Program-made: the position numbers and the translations under genes | The notes under the pieces: generated by a model | The model's input: the letters and a program-made list of their open reading frames with translations, nothing else | Told to the model about the DNA's origin: nothing | The model's database searches: none | Shown: piece after piece, positions 38,401 through 45,493 of the stretch | How positions within the stretch are numbered: the first letter of the stretch is position 1 | Layout: each line of letters begins with the position of its first letter | From: CAIJXO01 sp964485905 | GTDB lineage: Bacteria > Patescibacteriota > Minisyncoccia > Phycocordibacterales > GWA1-40-21 | NCBI GenBank assembly: GCA_964485905.1 | Contig: CAZAJY010000003.1 | Location: 1-45,935 of the forward strand | Direction: 5' to 3' | Length of the DNA: 45,935 nucleotides

Positions 38401-40657
38401 GAACAGCTTCTTCAAATTGAATAGATAAAAGTTTAGATACGCCATCAGATCCCATAGTCACCCCATAAATCACTCCGGCGCGGGACATTGTCTCTCTATT
38501 ATGAGTTACTAAAATTAATTGTGAAAATTTAGATAAGTCTTCAATCATATCGCCATACTTTCTGGAATTTGCCTCGTCTAAAGCAGCATCAGTTTCATCC
38601 AAAATAACAAATGGTGGTGGATTGACTTGCGACATAGCAAAAAGTAAAGCAATAGATGTGAGCGCTCTTTCACCACCTGATAACATCATTAAACCTTTGA
38701 TTTTTTTCTTTGGTAAATTTACTTCAATATCTATGCCCTCCGAAATTTCCTCAGAAATTTCGTCTCGAGCGAAGTCGAGAGATTCATCTTCACTACCAGC
38801 TATTAATTCTGATAAATCTGTATCACTTTTCTTTTTCTTAATTTCCTGGACAACACTAAGCTTAGCTGTTCCTCCTCCAAACATCTTATTAAAAAATTCT
38901 TGGAATTGAGTGTTAATTTTTTCCACTCCAATCTTAAATTCGGTTGTTAATTTATCATTTAATTCTTTAATCAAGGTCTGCAAAGATTCTGATGAAATAT
39001 TCAGGTCATTTAATTCTTTTTCCAAGAAAGCATCCCTCTCACTAGCTTCTCTGTATTCTTTAAGAACATCGTCTGATGAACCAATACCAGCATCCTCAAT
39101 TCTAATTTTCATTTTCTCAATATTTTTTCTTCGTTCTTCTTGCTGATTACGTTCTTCTGGCAAAATTTCTAAAATAAGATCTTTATAACGGACTGCTTCA
39201 ACCCCCACCAAAACACCGGCTTCAGTTAATTCTTGCTTAAAATTATTTTCATCAGTGATTAATTTTTCTTCCTGATTCTGTAAAGAAGCCAATCTAGTAT
39301 TGATTTCATTTTGCTCCGCCATAATTCTAAAGACCGCTTTTTCTGCATCACGATTAGAATCTTTCTCTTTTTCTATTTCATCTTTAACACAGTTATATTT
39401 AGTAGTAAAATCTATTTCCTTCTTTTTTAAATTAGTTAATTCTACTTCAAATTCAGCTTTCTTTTTTCGCAAATCAACCATCTCTTTCTCTAGCTCTTTA
39501 GGTGAAGAATCTTCATTCAAAGTCCTATTTTTATCAATAAAATCACTTAAAATGGCCTTTATTTTGCCCAAAATGCCCTTTATTACTGAGATATCCTGAC
39601 TAGCCGTCCCTTCTACGATATGACCAGAAATGGTCTGCATTAGGCCTTCTACCGCTGTTAAATCTATTTTCTTAGATTCTGCTAAATTTGACGTTTGGAT
39701 TTGTTTTTTATATTGCCGATCTAAATAATTTATCTCCCCTTCTAATCGGCCAATTTCTCGCATTAAAGAATCTTTGGCAAGACGAGTTTCTCTAAGTTGA
39801 GTTTCCAAAGAAATTATTTCATCACTTTTTATATCCTTACTTTCAGATTTTTGTAAAATTTCTTTTGCCTTTTTTAATTCTTCATCCAAACGATGCCTCT
39901 CGGCTAATGGCCCAGATTTTTCTTTTGCTAAACTAGCTTTCTCAATTTTTAAATATTCATCTTCACGCTTAAAATATTCCAAATAAAAATTCTTGAGTTG
40001 CTCCCGCATTTCAATAGTCTTTTCAATTTTCTCTACTTGTTTTTTGAGAAATTTAATATGGGGAGCAATTTCTCGTCGTAAAGATTCTACCTGTTTAATA
40101 TTTTCTTCTGTTTTAATTAGTTTTCTTTGACTATCTTCTTTTTTATAATGATAGATTTTTAGACCCAAAGCATCCTCAATCATTTCGCGTCTTTCCTTAA
40201 TATTAGCATTCAAAATTTTATCAGCTTCACCCTGAGAAATAATATGGTGGCCAGACGCACCAATATGGGCTGAAGCCAAAAGTTCAATGATATCTTTTAA
40301 ACGTACAGCTGAACCATTAATAAAATATTCACTAACCGAATCACGATGAATTACTCGCTCCAAAGAAACTTCATCAAAATCAATATTAAAAATCCGGCGA
40401 CTATTATCAAAAAGAACTTTGGCTGAAGCCCGATTGGCTCGCTGTGCATCTTTACCACCATTGAAAATAAGATCCTCCACTCTCTTTCCGCGCAAAGACT
40501 TAATACTCTGCTCACCCAAAACAAAACGAAAAGCTTCGGCCACATTGCTCTTTCCAGAACCATTCGGTCCAACAATAGCCGAAATTGGTGTATTAAAATT
40601 CAACTGTGCTTTTTTCGCAAAGGACTTAAAACCGCATAATTCAATACTTTTCAACAT
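38387..40657 (-). CDS. smc: Compact SMC chromosome-segregation ATPase
   Basis: The N-terminal head has IELCGFKSFAKKAQLNF and Walker A GPNGSGKSN (residues 30-38). The C-terminal head has the signature LSGGERALTSIALLFA (659 on), Walker B FVILDETDAALDE and the His switch LVTHNRETM. Total length is 756 aa against about 1,150-1,200. The coiled-coil arms are short and no clear hinge consensus is seen in the middle (a segment around TAVEGLMQTISGHIVEG breaks the coil). Residues 626-633 (SLDFARDE) come from an inserted palindrome. The ScpA and ScpB partners are at 17983-19269. Confidence 0.9.
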   Translation of the reverse strand: MLKSIELCGFKSFAKKAQLNFNTPISAIVGPNGSGKSNVAEAFRFVLGEQSIKSLRGKRVEDLIFNGGKDAQRANRASAKVLFDNSRRIFNIDFDEVSLERVIHRDSVSEYFINGSAVRLKDIIELLASAHIGASGHHIISQGEADKILNANIKERREMIEDALGLKIYHYKKEDSQRKLIKTEENIKQVESLRREIAPHIKFLKKQVEKIEKTIEMREQLKNFYLEYFKREDEYLKIEKASLAKEKSGPLAERHRLDEELKKAKEILQKSESKDIKSDEIISLETQLRETRLAKDSLMREIGRLEGEINYLDRQYKKQIQTSNLAESKKIDLTAVEGLMQTISGHIVEGTASQDISVIKGILGKIKAILSDFIDKNRTLNEDSSPKELEKEMVDLRKKKAEFEVELTNLKKKEIDFTTKYNCVKDEIEKEKDSNRDAEKAVFRIMAEQNEINTRLASLQNQEEKLITDENNFKQELTEAGVLVGVEAVRYKDLILEILPEERNQQEERRKNIEKMKIRIEDAGIGSSDDVLKEYREASERDAFLEKELNDLNISSESLQTLIKELNDKLTTEFKIGVEKINTQFQEFFNKMFGGGTAKLSVVQEIKKKKSDTDLSELIAGSEDESLDFARDEISEEISEGIDIEVNLPKKKIKGLMMLSGGERALTSIALLFAMSQVNPPPFVILDETDAALDEANSRKYGDMIEDLSKFSQLILVTHNRETMSRAGVIYGVTMGSDGVSKLLSIQFEEAVQVAK
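38759..38782 (-). repeat. REP-like palindrome translated as SLDFARDE inside smc
   Basis: TCTCGA-N6-TCGAGA with a GCGAAG loop is inserted in frame between the coiled coil and the C-terminal head. It is flanked by two copies of the self-complementary octamer GAAATTTC. The peptide SLDFARDE is, from memory, a recurring product of such repeats in other genomes. Confidence 0.55.
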
Positions 40658-40663
40658 CCCGCT

Positions 40664-40669
40664 ATTTTA
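40664..40669 (-). promoter_or_regulatory. smc extended -10, predicted leaderless
   Basis: TGC-TAAAAT on the minus strand ends 6 nt before the smc ATG at 40657. Confidence 0.5.
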
Positions 40670-40707
40670 GCAGATTTAATTATAAAAATCCAAGACAAAA
40701 ATAGAAT

Positions 40708-41412
40708 TTACCACCCTTTGGTTTCCAATGCCTGTCGGGCAGCAGCTTGTTCCGCCTCCTGCTTACTCTGGCCTGTGCCTTCGGCGATTAAATCATCATT
40801 TAAATAGACCCCAACCGTAAAATGCTTATCATGATCCGGCCCCTCTTCTTTCAAACTTTTATAAAGCGGAGTCTGACTTTCTTTTTCCTGAGCTTTTTCT
40901 TGAAACTTACTCTTAGCATCAATCCAACTTTGCTCTTCGATAATCTTATCAATCAAATGAAAAAGATTATTGGAAATAAAATACTTGGCCGCGTCATAGC
41001 CTTGATCCAAATAAATCGCGCCGATAATGGCTTCCATGGTATTAGCTAAGATATATTGTCGCGCCTTGCCAGTATCTTTGGCTTCACCTTTGGATAATAG
41101 AAGAAAATCGTTGACATTTATTTTTTGCGCCACTTCTGATAAGGTAATCGCATTCACCAGAGATGCTCGATAGGCGGTCAAATCCCCTTCGGTGCTATCA
41201 GGATATTTTTCGAACAAATATTCGGTCACCATCAACTCCAATACCGCATCACCTAAAAATTCTAAGCGTTCATTATGCGAAGATTCCGAAGCTCGATTTT
41301 CATTCAAAAAAGAACGGTGAGTAAAAGCACGTCTAAGAAGCTCCTTATTCTTAAAGGTAATACCAGAAATTTCTTCGAACTTACTAAAATCTGGAATGGC
41401 TTTCTTATTCAT
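40708..41412 (-). CDS. rnc: Ribonuclease III
   Basis: This 234-aa enzyme cleaves double-stranded RNA, including rRNA precursors. The signature NERLEFLGDAVLELMVTEYL (residues 47-66) has the metal-binding Glu and Asp, and ANTMEAIIGAIYLDQGY holds the second pair. A C-terminal dsRNA-binding domain follows (TPLYKSLKEEGPDHDKHFTV ... GQSKQEAEQAAARQAL). Everything needed for activity is present. It lies 14 bp after the NusB-NUDIX gene. Confidence 0.95.
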   Translation of the reverse strand: MNKKAIPDFSKFEEISGITFKNKELLRRAFTHRSFLNENRASESSHNERLEFLGDAVLELMVTEYLFEKYPDSTEGDLTAYRASLVNAITLSEVAQKINVNDFLLLSKGEAKDTGKARQYILANTMEAIIGAIYLDQGYDAAKYFISNNLFHLIDKIIEEQSWIDAKSKFQEKAQEKESQTPLYKSLKEEGPDHDKHFTVGVYLNDDLIAEGTGQSKQEAEQAAARQALETKGW

Positions 41413-41419
41413 AATAACT

Positions 41420-41425
41420 ATATTA
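41420..41425 (-). promoter_or_regulatory. -10-like box (TAATAT) before rnc
   Basis: TAATAT on the minus strand ends 7 nt before ATG 41412. It spans the gap and the upstream gene's stop region. The match is moderate. Confidence 0.35.
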
Positions 41426-41426
41426 A

Positions 41427-42338
41427 CTATTTTTCTTCAGAAATCAAGCTCACAGCCTTAGTAATAAAAGGGAGGATATCACCATAAGTTTTCAAATCTT
41501 GAAGCTCGGTCAATTTAAACCAACGGACATCATCCAAACCACCATTATCTTTCTCTAAAATTAAATCTTTATATTCGGCCTTTGCTAAAAAATAAATTAC
41601 TTGCTTACGAATTTTCCCTTTTTCTGGATGATTTGCAACATATTCATTTCGTCCGATCTCATTTAAAACTTCTACATCTAAACCAATTTCTTCTTTTAAT
41701 TTTCTTTTGGTTCCATCTTTTTCATCTTCTCCATCTTCTAATCCTCCTTTTGACAAAGTCCAATAACCAAAGACATCATGGACTAGGGCCAAACAATAGT
41801 CCTCACCATTCTTGGCATAAACTACCGCTCCACCCAGTTTCTCTATTGGCATTTCTTCATAAGGAATATCTCTAATCATCGTCTTTTTCTTTTTTGATAC
41901 AGCATCCTTATCTGGCTCGCCTAATTCTTTATAAACCGAACCCAAAACTCCATTCACAAATTTACTACTTTTTTCACTACCATAATTCTTAGAAAGTTCA
42001 ATCGCCTCATTAATCGCTACTTTCGCTGGCACTTCTTTAGAATCAGCAAAAAGAAGCTCATAAAGTCCGAGCCGTAAAATATTTCTATCAATTGGAGAAA
42101 TTTTATCTAATGGCCAATCTGGAGCAGCTTTCTCAATAACTAAATCAATTTCACTTTTTTTATCTAAAATTCCTAATAATAAAGTGTGGACAAAAACTGT
42201 ATCTACAACGTCAGAAGCAAATTCAGACATATCTCGCTGAAGAATCTCTTCTAGTGAATCACAATTAGAATAATCTCGAAAATCTAGTTCGAAAAGAATT
42301 TGAAGAACTATTGATCTGGCGATATGTCTATTGGCCAT
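41427..42338 (-). CDS. nusB: NusB fused to a NUDIX hydrolase domain
   Basis: Residues 1-140 form a NusB fold (RHIARSIVLQILFELDF; SPIDRNILRLGLYELLF; VAINEAIELSKNYGSEKSSK; FVNGVLGSVYKEL), which binds boxA RNA with S10. A Lys-rich linker (about 141-165) leads to a NUDIX domain (166-300). The Nudix box runs from G198 to L220 and fits GX5EX7REUXEEXGU except that the first Glu of REUXEE is Lys213; E204, R212, E216, E217 and G219 are kept. Single ORF with no frame break, so a true fusion. The Nudix substrate is unknown, and it may be a diadenosine-polyphosphate type hydrolase or a binding domain. Confidence 0.88.
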   Translation of the reverse strand: MANRHIARSIVLQILFELDFRDYSNCDSLEEILQRDMSEFASDVVDTVFVHTLLLGILDKKSEIDLVIEKAAPDWPLDKISPIDRNILRLGLYELLFADSKEVPAKVAINEAIELSKNYGSEKSSKFVNGVLGSVYKELGEPDKDAVSKKKKTMIRDIPYEEMPIEKLGGAVVYAKNGEDYCLALVHDVFGYWTLSKGGLEDGEDEKDGTKRKLKEEIGLDVEVLNEIGRNEYVANHPEKGKIRKQVIYFLAKAEYKDLILEKDNGGLDDVRWFKLTELQDLKTYGDILPFITKAVSLISEEK

Positions 42339-42407
42339 GGCAAATAACTTTTAATTAACTAAAAGGAAGTATATCATGAATCTACAGATGAACACAACCT
42401 CACCCCG

Positions 42408-42431
42408 CCCTCTCCTTAACTAATGAGAGGG
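42408..42431. repeat. Hairpin CCCTCTC-N10-GAGAGGG
   Basis: A 7-bp stem with a 10-nt loop, adjacent to the rpmF terminator and upstream of nusB. It shares the pyrimidine-arm/purine-arm style with the hairpin at 32913-32934. Confidence 0.4.
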
Positions 42432-42439
42432 AGGAGAAA

Positions 42440-42532
42440 AAGCCCAGAGATATTTAAAATTTTTCGTCGCGTCGGAGCCCACCCGTACTCGGGAAGGGTG
42501 AAGCGCGAATAATTTGAAATATCTCTGGGCTT
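42440..42532 (-). terminator. rpmF terminator with a large GC-rich loop
   Basis: A 16-bp perfect inverted repeat (AAGCCCAGAGATATTT and its complement at 42517-42532) encloses 61 nt. On the minus strand the stem ends in GGGCTTTTTC, a terminator tail. The loop contains a separate G+C-rich structure (CACCC/GGGTG and CGCG arms), which looks like an element inserted into the loop. Confidence 0.65.
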
Positions 42533-42541
42533 AGATTAACA

Positions 42542-42769
42542 CTATTTAGTAGCCTCAGACTTAGTTTTAAGTTTCTTCTCTTTCTTTGCCGTTTTGGCCA
42601 ATACATCCAGCACCATTCGGCCATTATATTTACCACAATTAGCGCAAATCTTATGATTTGATTTCTTAGCTTTGCAATCAGGACAAATAGAAAGGCCTCT
42701 TGCCTTTAAAGCATGATGCGAACGAGTATCTCCTCGTTGAGCTCTATTATGTCGCATTCGGTTTACCAT
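42542..42769 (-). CDS. rpmF: 50S ribosomal protein L32
   Basis: This 75-aa protein has the L32 N-terminus NRMRHNRAQRGDTRSHHALK and a zinc ribbon with CPDCKAK and CANCGKYNGR. The tail is Lys-rich (KKEKKLKTKSEATK) and longer than usual. It follows rnhB by 15 bp in the direction of transcription and has its own promoter-like box. Confidence 0.93.
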   Translation of the reverse strand: MVNRMRHNRAQRGDTRSHHALKARGLSICPDCKAKKSNHKICANCGKYNGRMVLDVLAKTAKKEKKLKTKSEATK

Positions 42770-42776
42770 GTCGGCT

Positions 42777-42805
42777 ATCTTAACTTATTTTGATTTATAA
42801 ATCAA
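42777..42805 (-). promoter_or_regulatory. rpmF promoter, predicted leaderless
   Basis: TTGATT (42800-42805), a 17-bp spacer and TAAGAT (42777-42782) end 7 nt before ATG 42769. The box covers the end of rnhB. Confidence 0.5.
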
Positions 42806-43417
42806 CCCCCTAAGAAAACTTTGACGATGTATGGAAGATAGACCATATTTTTTCAAGTCTTTATAGTGCGCTCGGGTACCGTAACCCTTATGCTTTTCTA
42901 AGCCATAATTAGGATATCGCTGGGCCAATTTCACCAAAACAGCATCCCTAGTCACCTTAGCCACAATGGACGCTAGGGCGATTGCCAACTCTTTTTCATC
43001 ACCTTTTATGATCGTCTTTTGATTTTTATATTCTTTTGGTGCCTTCAATCCCCCATCCAAAAGAACTCGACAACTTTTTTTATTTATTGGCAAAGCTTTT
43101 AAAGAATTGTCCAACGCCCGATTTATCGCAAAAACTATTCCTTTTTTATCTATAACTTTATTACTCTCAAAACAAACTTTATAAAAAATATTTCCTTTCT
43201 TTTTTTCTTCATTTATTTTCTCCAACCACTTCAGTCGCTGTAAATGTGAAAGTTTTTTAGAATCTTTAAAATTTCCAAAGTTCACGATAGCGAACTTGGT
43301 TTTTTGATTTAAATTTTTATTTTTACAAATAGCTAAAGCACACACCGCCACCGGTCCCGCGATCGGCCCCCGCCCTACTTCATCTATGCCAATTATGTAT
43401 TTGAATTTTTCCGCCAT
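42785..43417 (-). CDS. rnhB: Ribonuclease HII
   Basis: This 210-aa enzyme removes ribonucleotides from DNA. The YIIGIDEVGRGPIAGPVAV motif carries D12-E13 with the G-R-G that senses the RNA-DNA junction. LLDGGLKAPK and ALASIVAKVTRDAV supply the remaining acidic and conserved residues. The gene overlaps the 3' end of trmD by 25 bp, so they are co-transcribed. Confidence 0.95.
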   Translation of the reverse strand: MAEKFKYIIGIDEVGRGPIAGPVAVCALAICKNKNLNQKTKFAIVNFGNFKDSKKLSHLQRLKWLEKINEEKKKGNIFYKVCFESNKVIDKKGIVFAINRALDNSLKALPINKKSCRVLLDGGLKAPKEYKNQKTIIKGDEKELAIALASIVAKVTRDAVLVKLAQRYPNYGLEKHKGYGTRAHYKDLKKYGLSSIHRQSFLRGLIYKSK

Positions 43418-44073
43418 TCGTCTATTTTTTTATGATTTCCAGAGAGAAGTATTTTTGGTACCTTATAATTTTTCCCTTTATATTTCAAAACTTCTGGTCG
43501 GGTATACATCTCCGAACTGGCAATTCTCTCTTCTTCTCTTGAATTAAAATTACCCAACACGCCCTCCACTTGCCTAGCTACACAATCAGCTATAATCATC
43601 GCTGGTAATTCTCCGCCGGTCAAAACAAAAGGTCCCACCGAAATTTCTTCGGCCTTAAAGATCTTCTTTACCCGACTATCAATCCCCTCATATCGCCCAC
43701 AAATAATAATAATATCCGTATATTTCTTCGCAACTGTCTTGGCATACTTAGTATCAAATTGCTTGCCATTTGGCGTCAACCAAATAATTTTACACTTTGC
43801 TTTTTTATTTTTACATTTAGTCAAAGCTCTCTCTATAGCTTTGATACATGGCTCCGCTTGCATAATCATCCCTGGCCCACCCCCATAAGGCTTGTCGTCC
43901 ACTCGCAAATACGGCTTCTCGTTTTTTTTCTGGGCTTTAGTAGGCTTAACATAATCACGGGGGTTATAAAAGTTAAACTTGACCTTTCCCTCTTTTCTCG
44001 CCCGCCCCAAAATCGACTCATTCAAATATGAATCAAACATCTCCGGAAATAAGGTAATGATGTGAAAAGTCAT
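43393..44073 (-). CDS. trmD: tRNA (guanine-N1-)-methyltransferase TrmD
   Basis: This 226-aa SPOUT enzyme makes m1G37 and so prevents +1 frameshifts. MTFHIITLFPEMFDSYLNES, DDKPYGGGPGMIMQAEP, IIICGRYEGIDSRV and SVGPFVLTGGELPAMI (the trefoil knot) are all present. In many bacteria trmD follows rpsP, but here it is with rnhB and rpmF, and rpsP is 7 kb away. A TATATT box ends 6 nt before ATG 44073. Confidence 0.96.
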   Translation of the reverse strand: MTFHIITLFPEMFDSYLNESILGRARKEGKVKFNFYNPRDYVKPTKAQKKNEKPYLRVDDKPYGGGPGMIMQAEPCIKAIERALTKCKNKKAKCKIIWLTPNGKQFDTKYAKTVAKKYTDIIIICGRYEGIDSRVKKIFKAEEISVGPFVLTGGELPAMIIADCVARQVEGVLGNFNSREEERIASSEMYTRPEVLKYKGKNYKVPKILLSGNHKKIDEWRKNSNT

Positions 44074-44079
44074 AAAATG

Positions 44080-44085
44080 AATATA
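44080..44085 (-). promoter_or_regulatory. -10 box (TATATT) of trmD-rnhB, predicted leaderless
   Basis: TGTGA-TATATT on the minus strand ends 6 nt before ATG 44073. The box lies just before the stop of the tspO-like gene. Confidence 0.5.
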
Positions 44086-44092
44086 TCACAAA

Positions 44093-44965
44093 TCATTTAA
44101 ACTTTACAGTAATTTCCAAAGCATCATCAAATTGGGGCAGGCCGGAGGGATTATCTTTTTTCAAAATAAGAGAACCGGTCGTGCCATAATCGGGCTTGGT
44201 AAAATTCAAGGTGACAGTAAAGGGGATATAATCTGTTGTCATCCAATCCCCTTCGGCCTGAGCAATTCCTTGAGCGATAATTAAGCCGTCCCAATTTGTA
44301 AGAATCACTGGAAAGCTAGCTTCAAAAAACCAATTGCCACGAGCTTCCCCGGTCACCACGAGTGGACTCAGAATTTCAGTATCAGGCAACGGACTAAAAA
44401 TTCGTAGATTATCATTACTGACAACAATTGCCGGTCCATCCCCCACCGCTGGATTAAGTTGCCAAATTGAAAAATTAAGATAACCAGCAAAACTTACCCA
44501 CAAGATATAGGGTACCAACAACCAAGCCGCTGGACGAGAAATTTTAGAAAAAAGAAAAATAGTCAATAAAATAGCGACAGCTAGAAGGAGGAGTTCAAAA
44601 AAAGCTAAACCAAGATGATTAAGGCTACCGATTACCAAAGTTGGTGAACCAAAGAAAATAATTGACCAACAGGCATTCAATAATAATTGGATGAGAAAAA
44701 CAACCAAGGCAACTTTGATTCGACGCCGGCTAACGGAAGGATTAATGTCACTCAGTTTTAAATAAACTAGCCACACCGCTACACCCATCAAAACAAACAG
44801 TGTTGTCCAAACCGGACCGAATACCCAGGCGGGTGGATTAAGCGTGGGTTTCATCAGGGTCTCATACCAACCAGACTTAATCGCCGGCGTAGTAAAAAGC
44901 GCCCCGGCCACTCCAGCTAATTCGCAAACGACTACCGCTATAATTAATTTAAATAAATTTTTCAT
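44093..44965 (-). CDS. TspO/MBR membrane protein fused to a Gmad2 domain
   Basis: Residues 1-170 form a five-helix TspO domain (WYETLMKPTLNPPAWVFGPV; WTTLFVLMGVAVWLVYLK; LLNACWSIIFFGS; VPYILWVSFAGYLNFSIWQL). TspO proteins bind porphyrins and related ligands. Residues of about 184-290 form an Ig-like Gmad2 domain (NLRIFSPLPDTEILSPLVVT, GNWFFEASFPV, TVTLNFTKP), known from spore-germination and envelope proteins. The fusion is one uninterrupted frame, with the second domain presumably outside the membrane. Role unknown. Confidence 0.85.
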   Translation of the reverse strand: MKNLFKLIIAVVVCELAGVAGALFTTPAIKSGWYETLMKPTLNPPAWVFGPVWTTLFVLMGVAVWLVYLKLSDINPSVSRRRIKVALVVFLIQLLLNACWSIIFFGSPTLVIGSLNHLGLAFFELLLLAVAILLTIFLFSKISRPAAWLLVPYILWVSFAGYLNFSIWQLNPAVGDGPAIVVSNDNLRIFSPLPDTEILSPLVVTGEARGNWFFEASFPVILTNWDGLIIAQGIAQAEGDWMTTDYIPFTVTLNFTKPDYGTTGSLILKKDNPSGLPQFDDALEITVKFK

Positions 44966-44971
44966 TAATCA

Positions 44972-44977
44972 ATTATA
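44972..44977 (-). promoter_or_regulatory. Extended -10 of the TspO-Gmad2 gene, predicted leaderless
   Basis: TGC-TATAAT on the minus strand ends 6 nt before ATG 44965. The 77-bp repeat begins 13 bp beyond, so the -35 position is inside the repeat. Confidence 0.55.
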
Positions 44978-44989
44978 GCACAATTTTGT

Positions 44990-45066
44990 GCGGACTAGTG
45001 GACGACATCAGAACTGGATTTGAGAGGAGAAATGATGTGACGGTGTATATCCCAGCACTTTACCCC
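44990..45066 (+). repeat. 77-bp direct repeat, copy 1
   Basis: Differs from copy 2 (45705-45781) at only two positions, 45038 (T/C) and 45051 (C/T). It begins GCGGACTAGTGGACGAC and ends GCACTTTACCCC. It contains GAGAGGAGAAATGATG, a ribosome-binding-site-like stretch before ATG, which in this copy is followed by TGA. No attC-type GTTRRRY box is found. Confidence 0.9.
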
Positions 45067-45102
45067 ACACCTTAACTCACATATTATCTTTTAATAATAA
45101 GA

Positions 45103-45139
45103 AAGGGCGCACAATCTCCCTAAGGAAACGTGCGCCCTT
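45103..45139 (-). terminator. Terminator of the cassette membrane-protein gene
   Basis: AAGGGCGCAC and GTGCGCCCTT form a 10-bp G+C-rich stem with a 17-nt loop, followed by TCTTATTATTAAAAG on the minus strand. It starts 12 bp past the gene's stop. Confidence 0.7.
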
Positions 45140-45150
45140 GTGTCATAAGT

Positions 45151-45456
45151 CTAAAACAGACCGCCACCATTAACTACGGCCCAGACAAACACTACCAGTG
45201 ACCAGCCACCGAAAACCAGAGATGACCGAGCTCCAATCTTAGCGAAGAGGTTGTTTCGGTGTTTGAGACCACTACCCCCAATCACAAATGGTATTGGTGA
45301 TGTGAGGATTCCACAGAAGGAATAGATGCACATCATTTTCCAAAACCAATTTGGACTGGACATATCGGTATATCCTTTGGCCATCAACAGGCCAAACTCT
45401 GAAAGACCCAACCAAGGAAGAAGTGTCCCAACTATCATCCACAGGATTGTTTTCAT
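45151..45456 (-). CDS. Small three-helix membrane protein (accessory cassette)
   Basis: I do not recognise this 101-aa protein. Three membrane helices can be read (TILWMIVGTLLPWLGLSEF; MCIYSFCGILTSPIPFVIG; SLVFGGWSLVVFVWAVV) with a loop KHRNNLFAKIGARS. It has a Shine-Dalgarno GGAGGT (45460-45465) 3 nt before ATG, and its own promoter and terminator. The sequence is G+C-richer than the host genes. With flanking 77-bp repeats it looks like an inserted cassette. Confidence 0.6.
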   Translation of the reverse strand: MKTILWMIVGTLLPWLGLSEFGLLMAKGYTDMSSPNWFWKMMCIYSFCGILTSPIPFVIGGSGLKHRNNLFAKIGARSSLVFGGWSLVVFVWAVVNGGGLF

Positions 45457-45493
45457 ACTACCTCCATATGTGTTTAGACCTGTTCCATTTATT

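Noticed and set aside
41582..41875. 97-aa His/Leu-rich plus-strand frame in the NusB-NUDIX gene
   Set aside because: It is the antisense of the NUDIX part, with composition typical of a shadow frame.
44988..45068. The 77-bp repeat as an integron attC site
   Set aside because: attC sites need RYYYAAC and GTTRRRY core boxes and strong bottom-strand folding. Neither box is present on either strand and only scattered 4-bp pairings (GTGC/GCAC, CTGG/CCAG) can be drawn.
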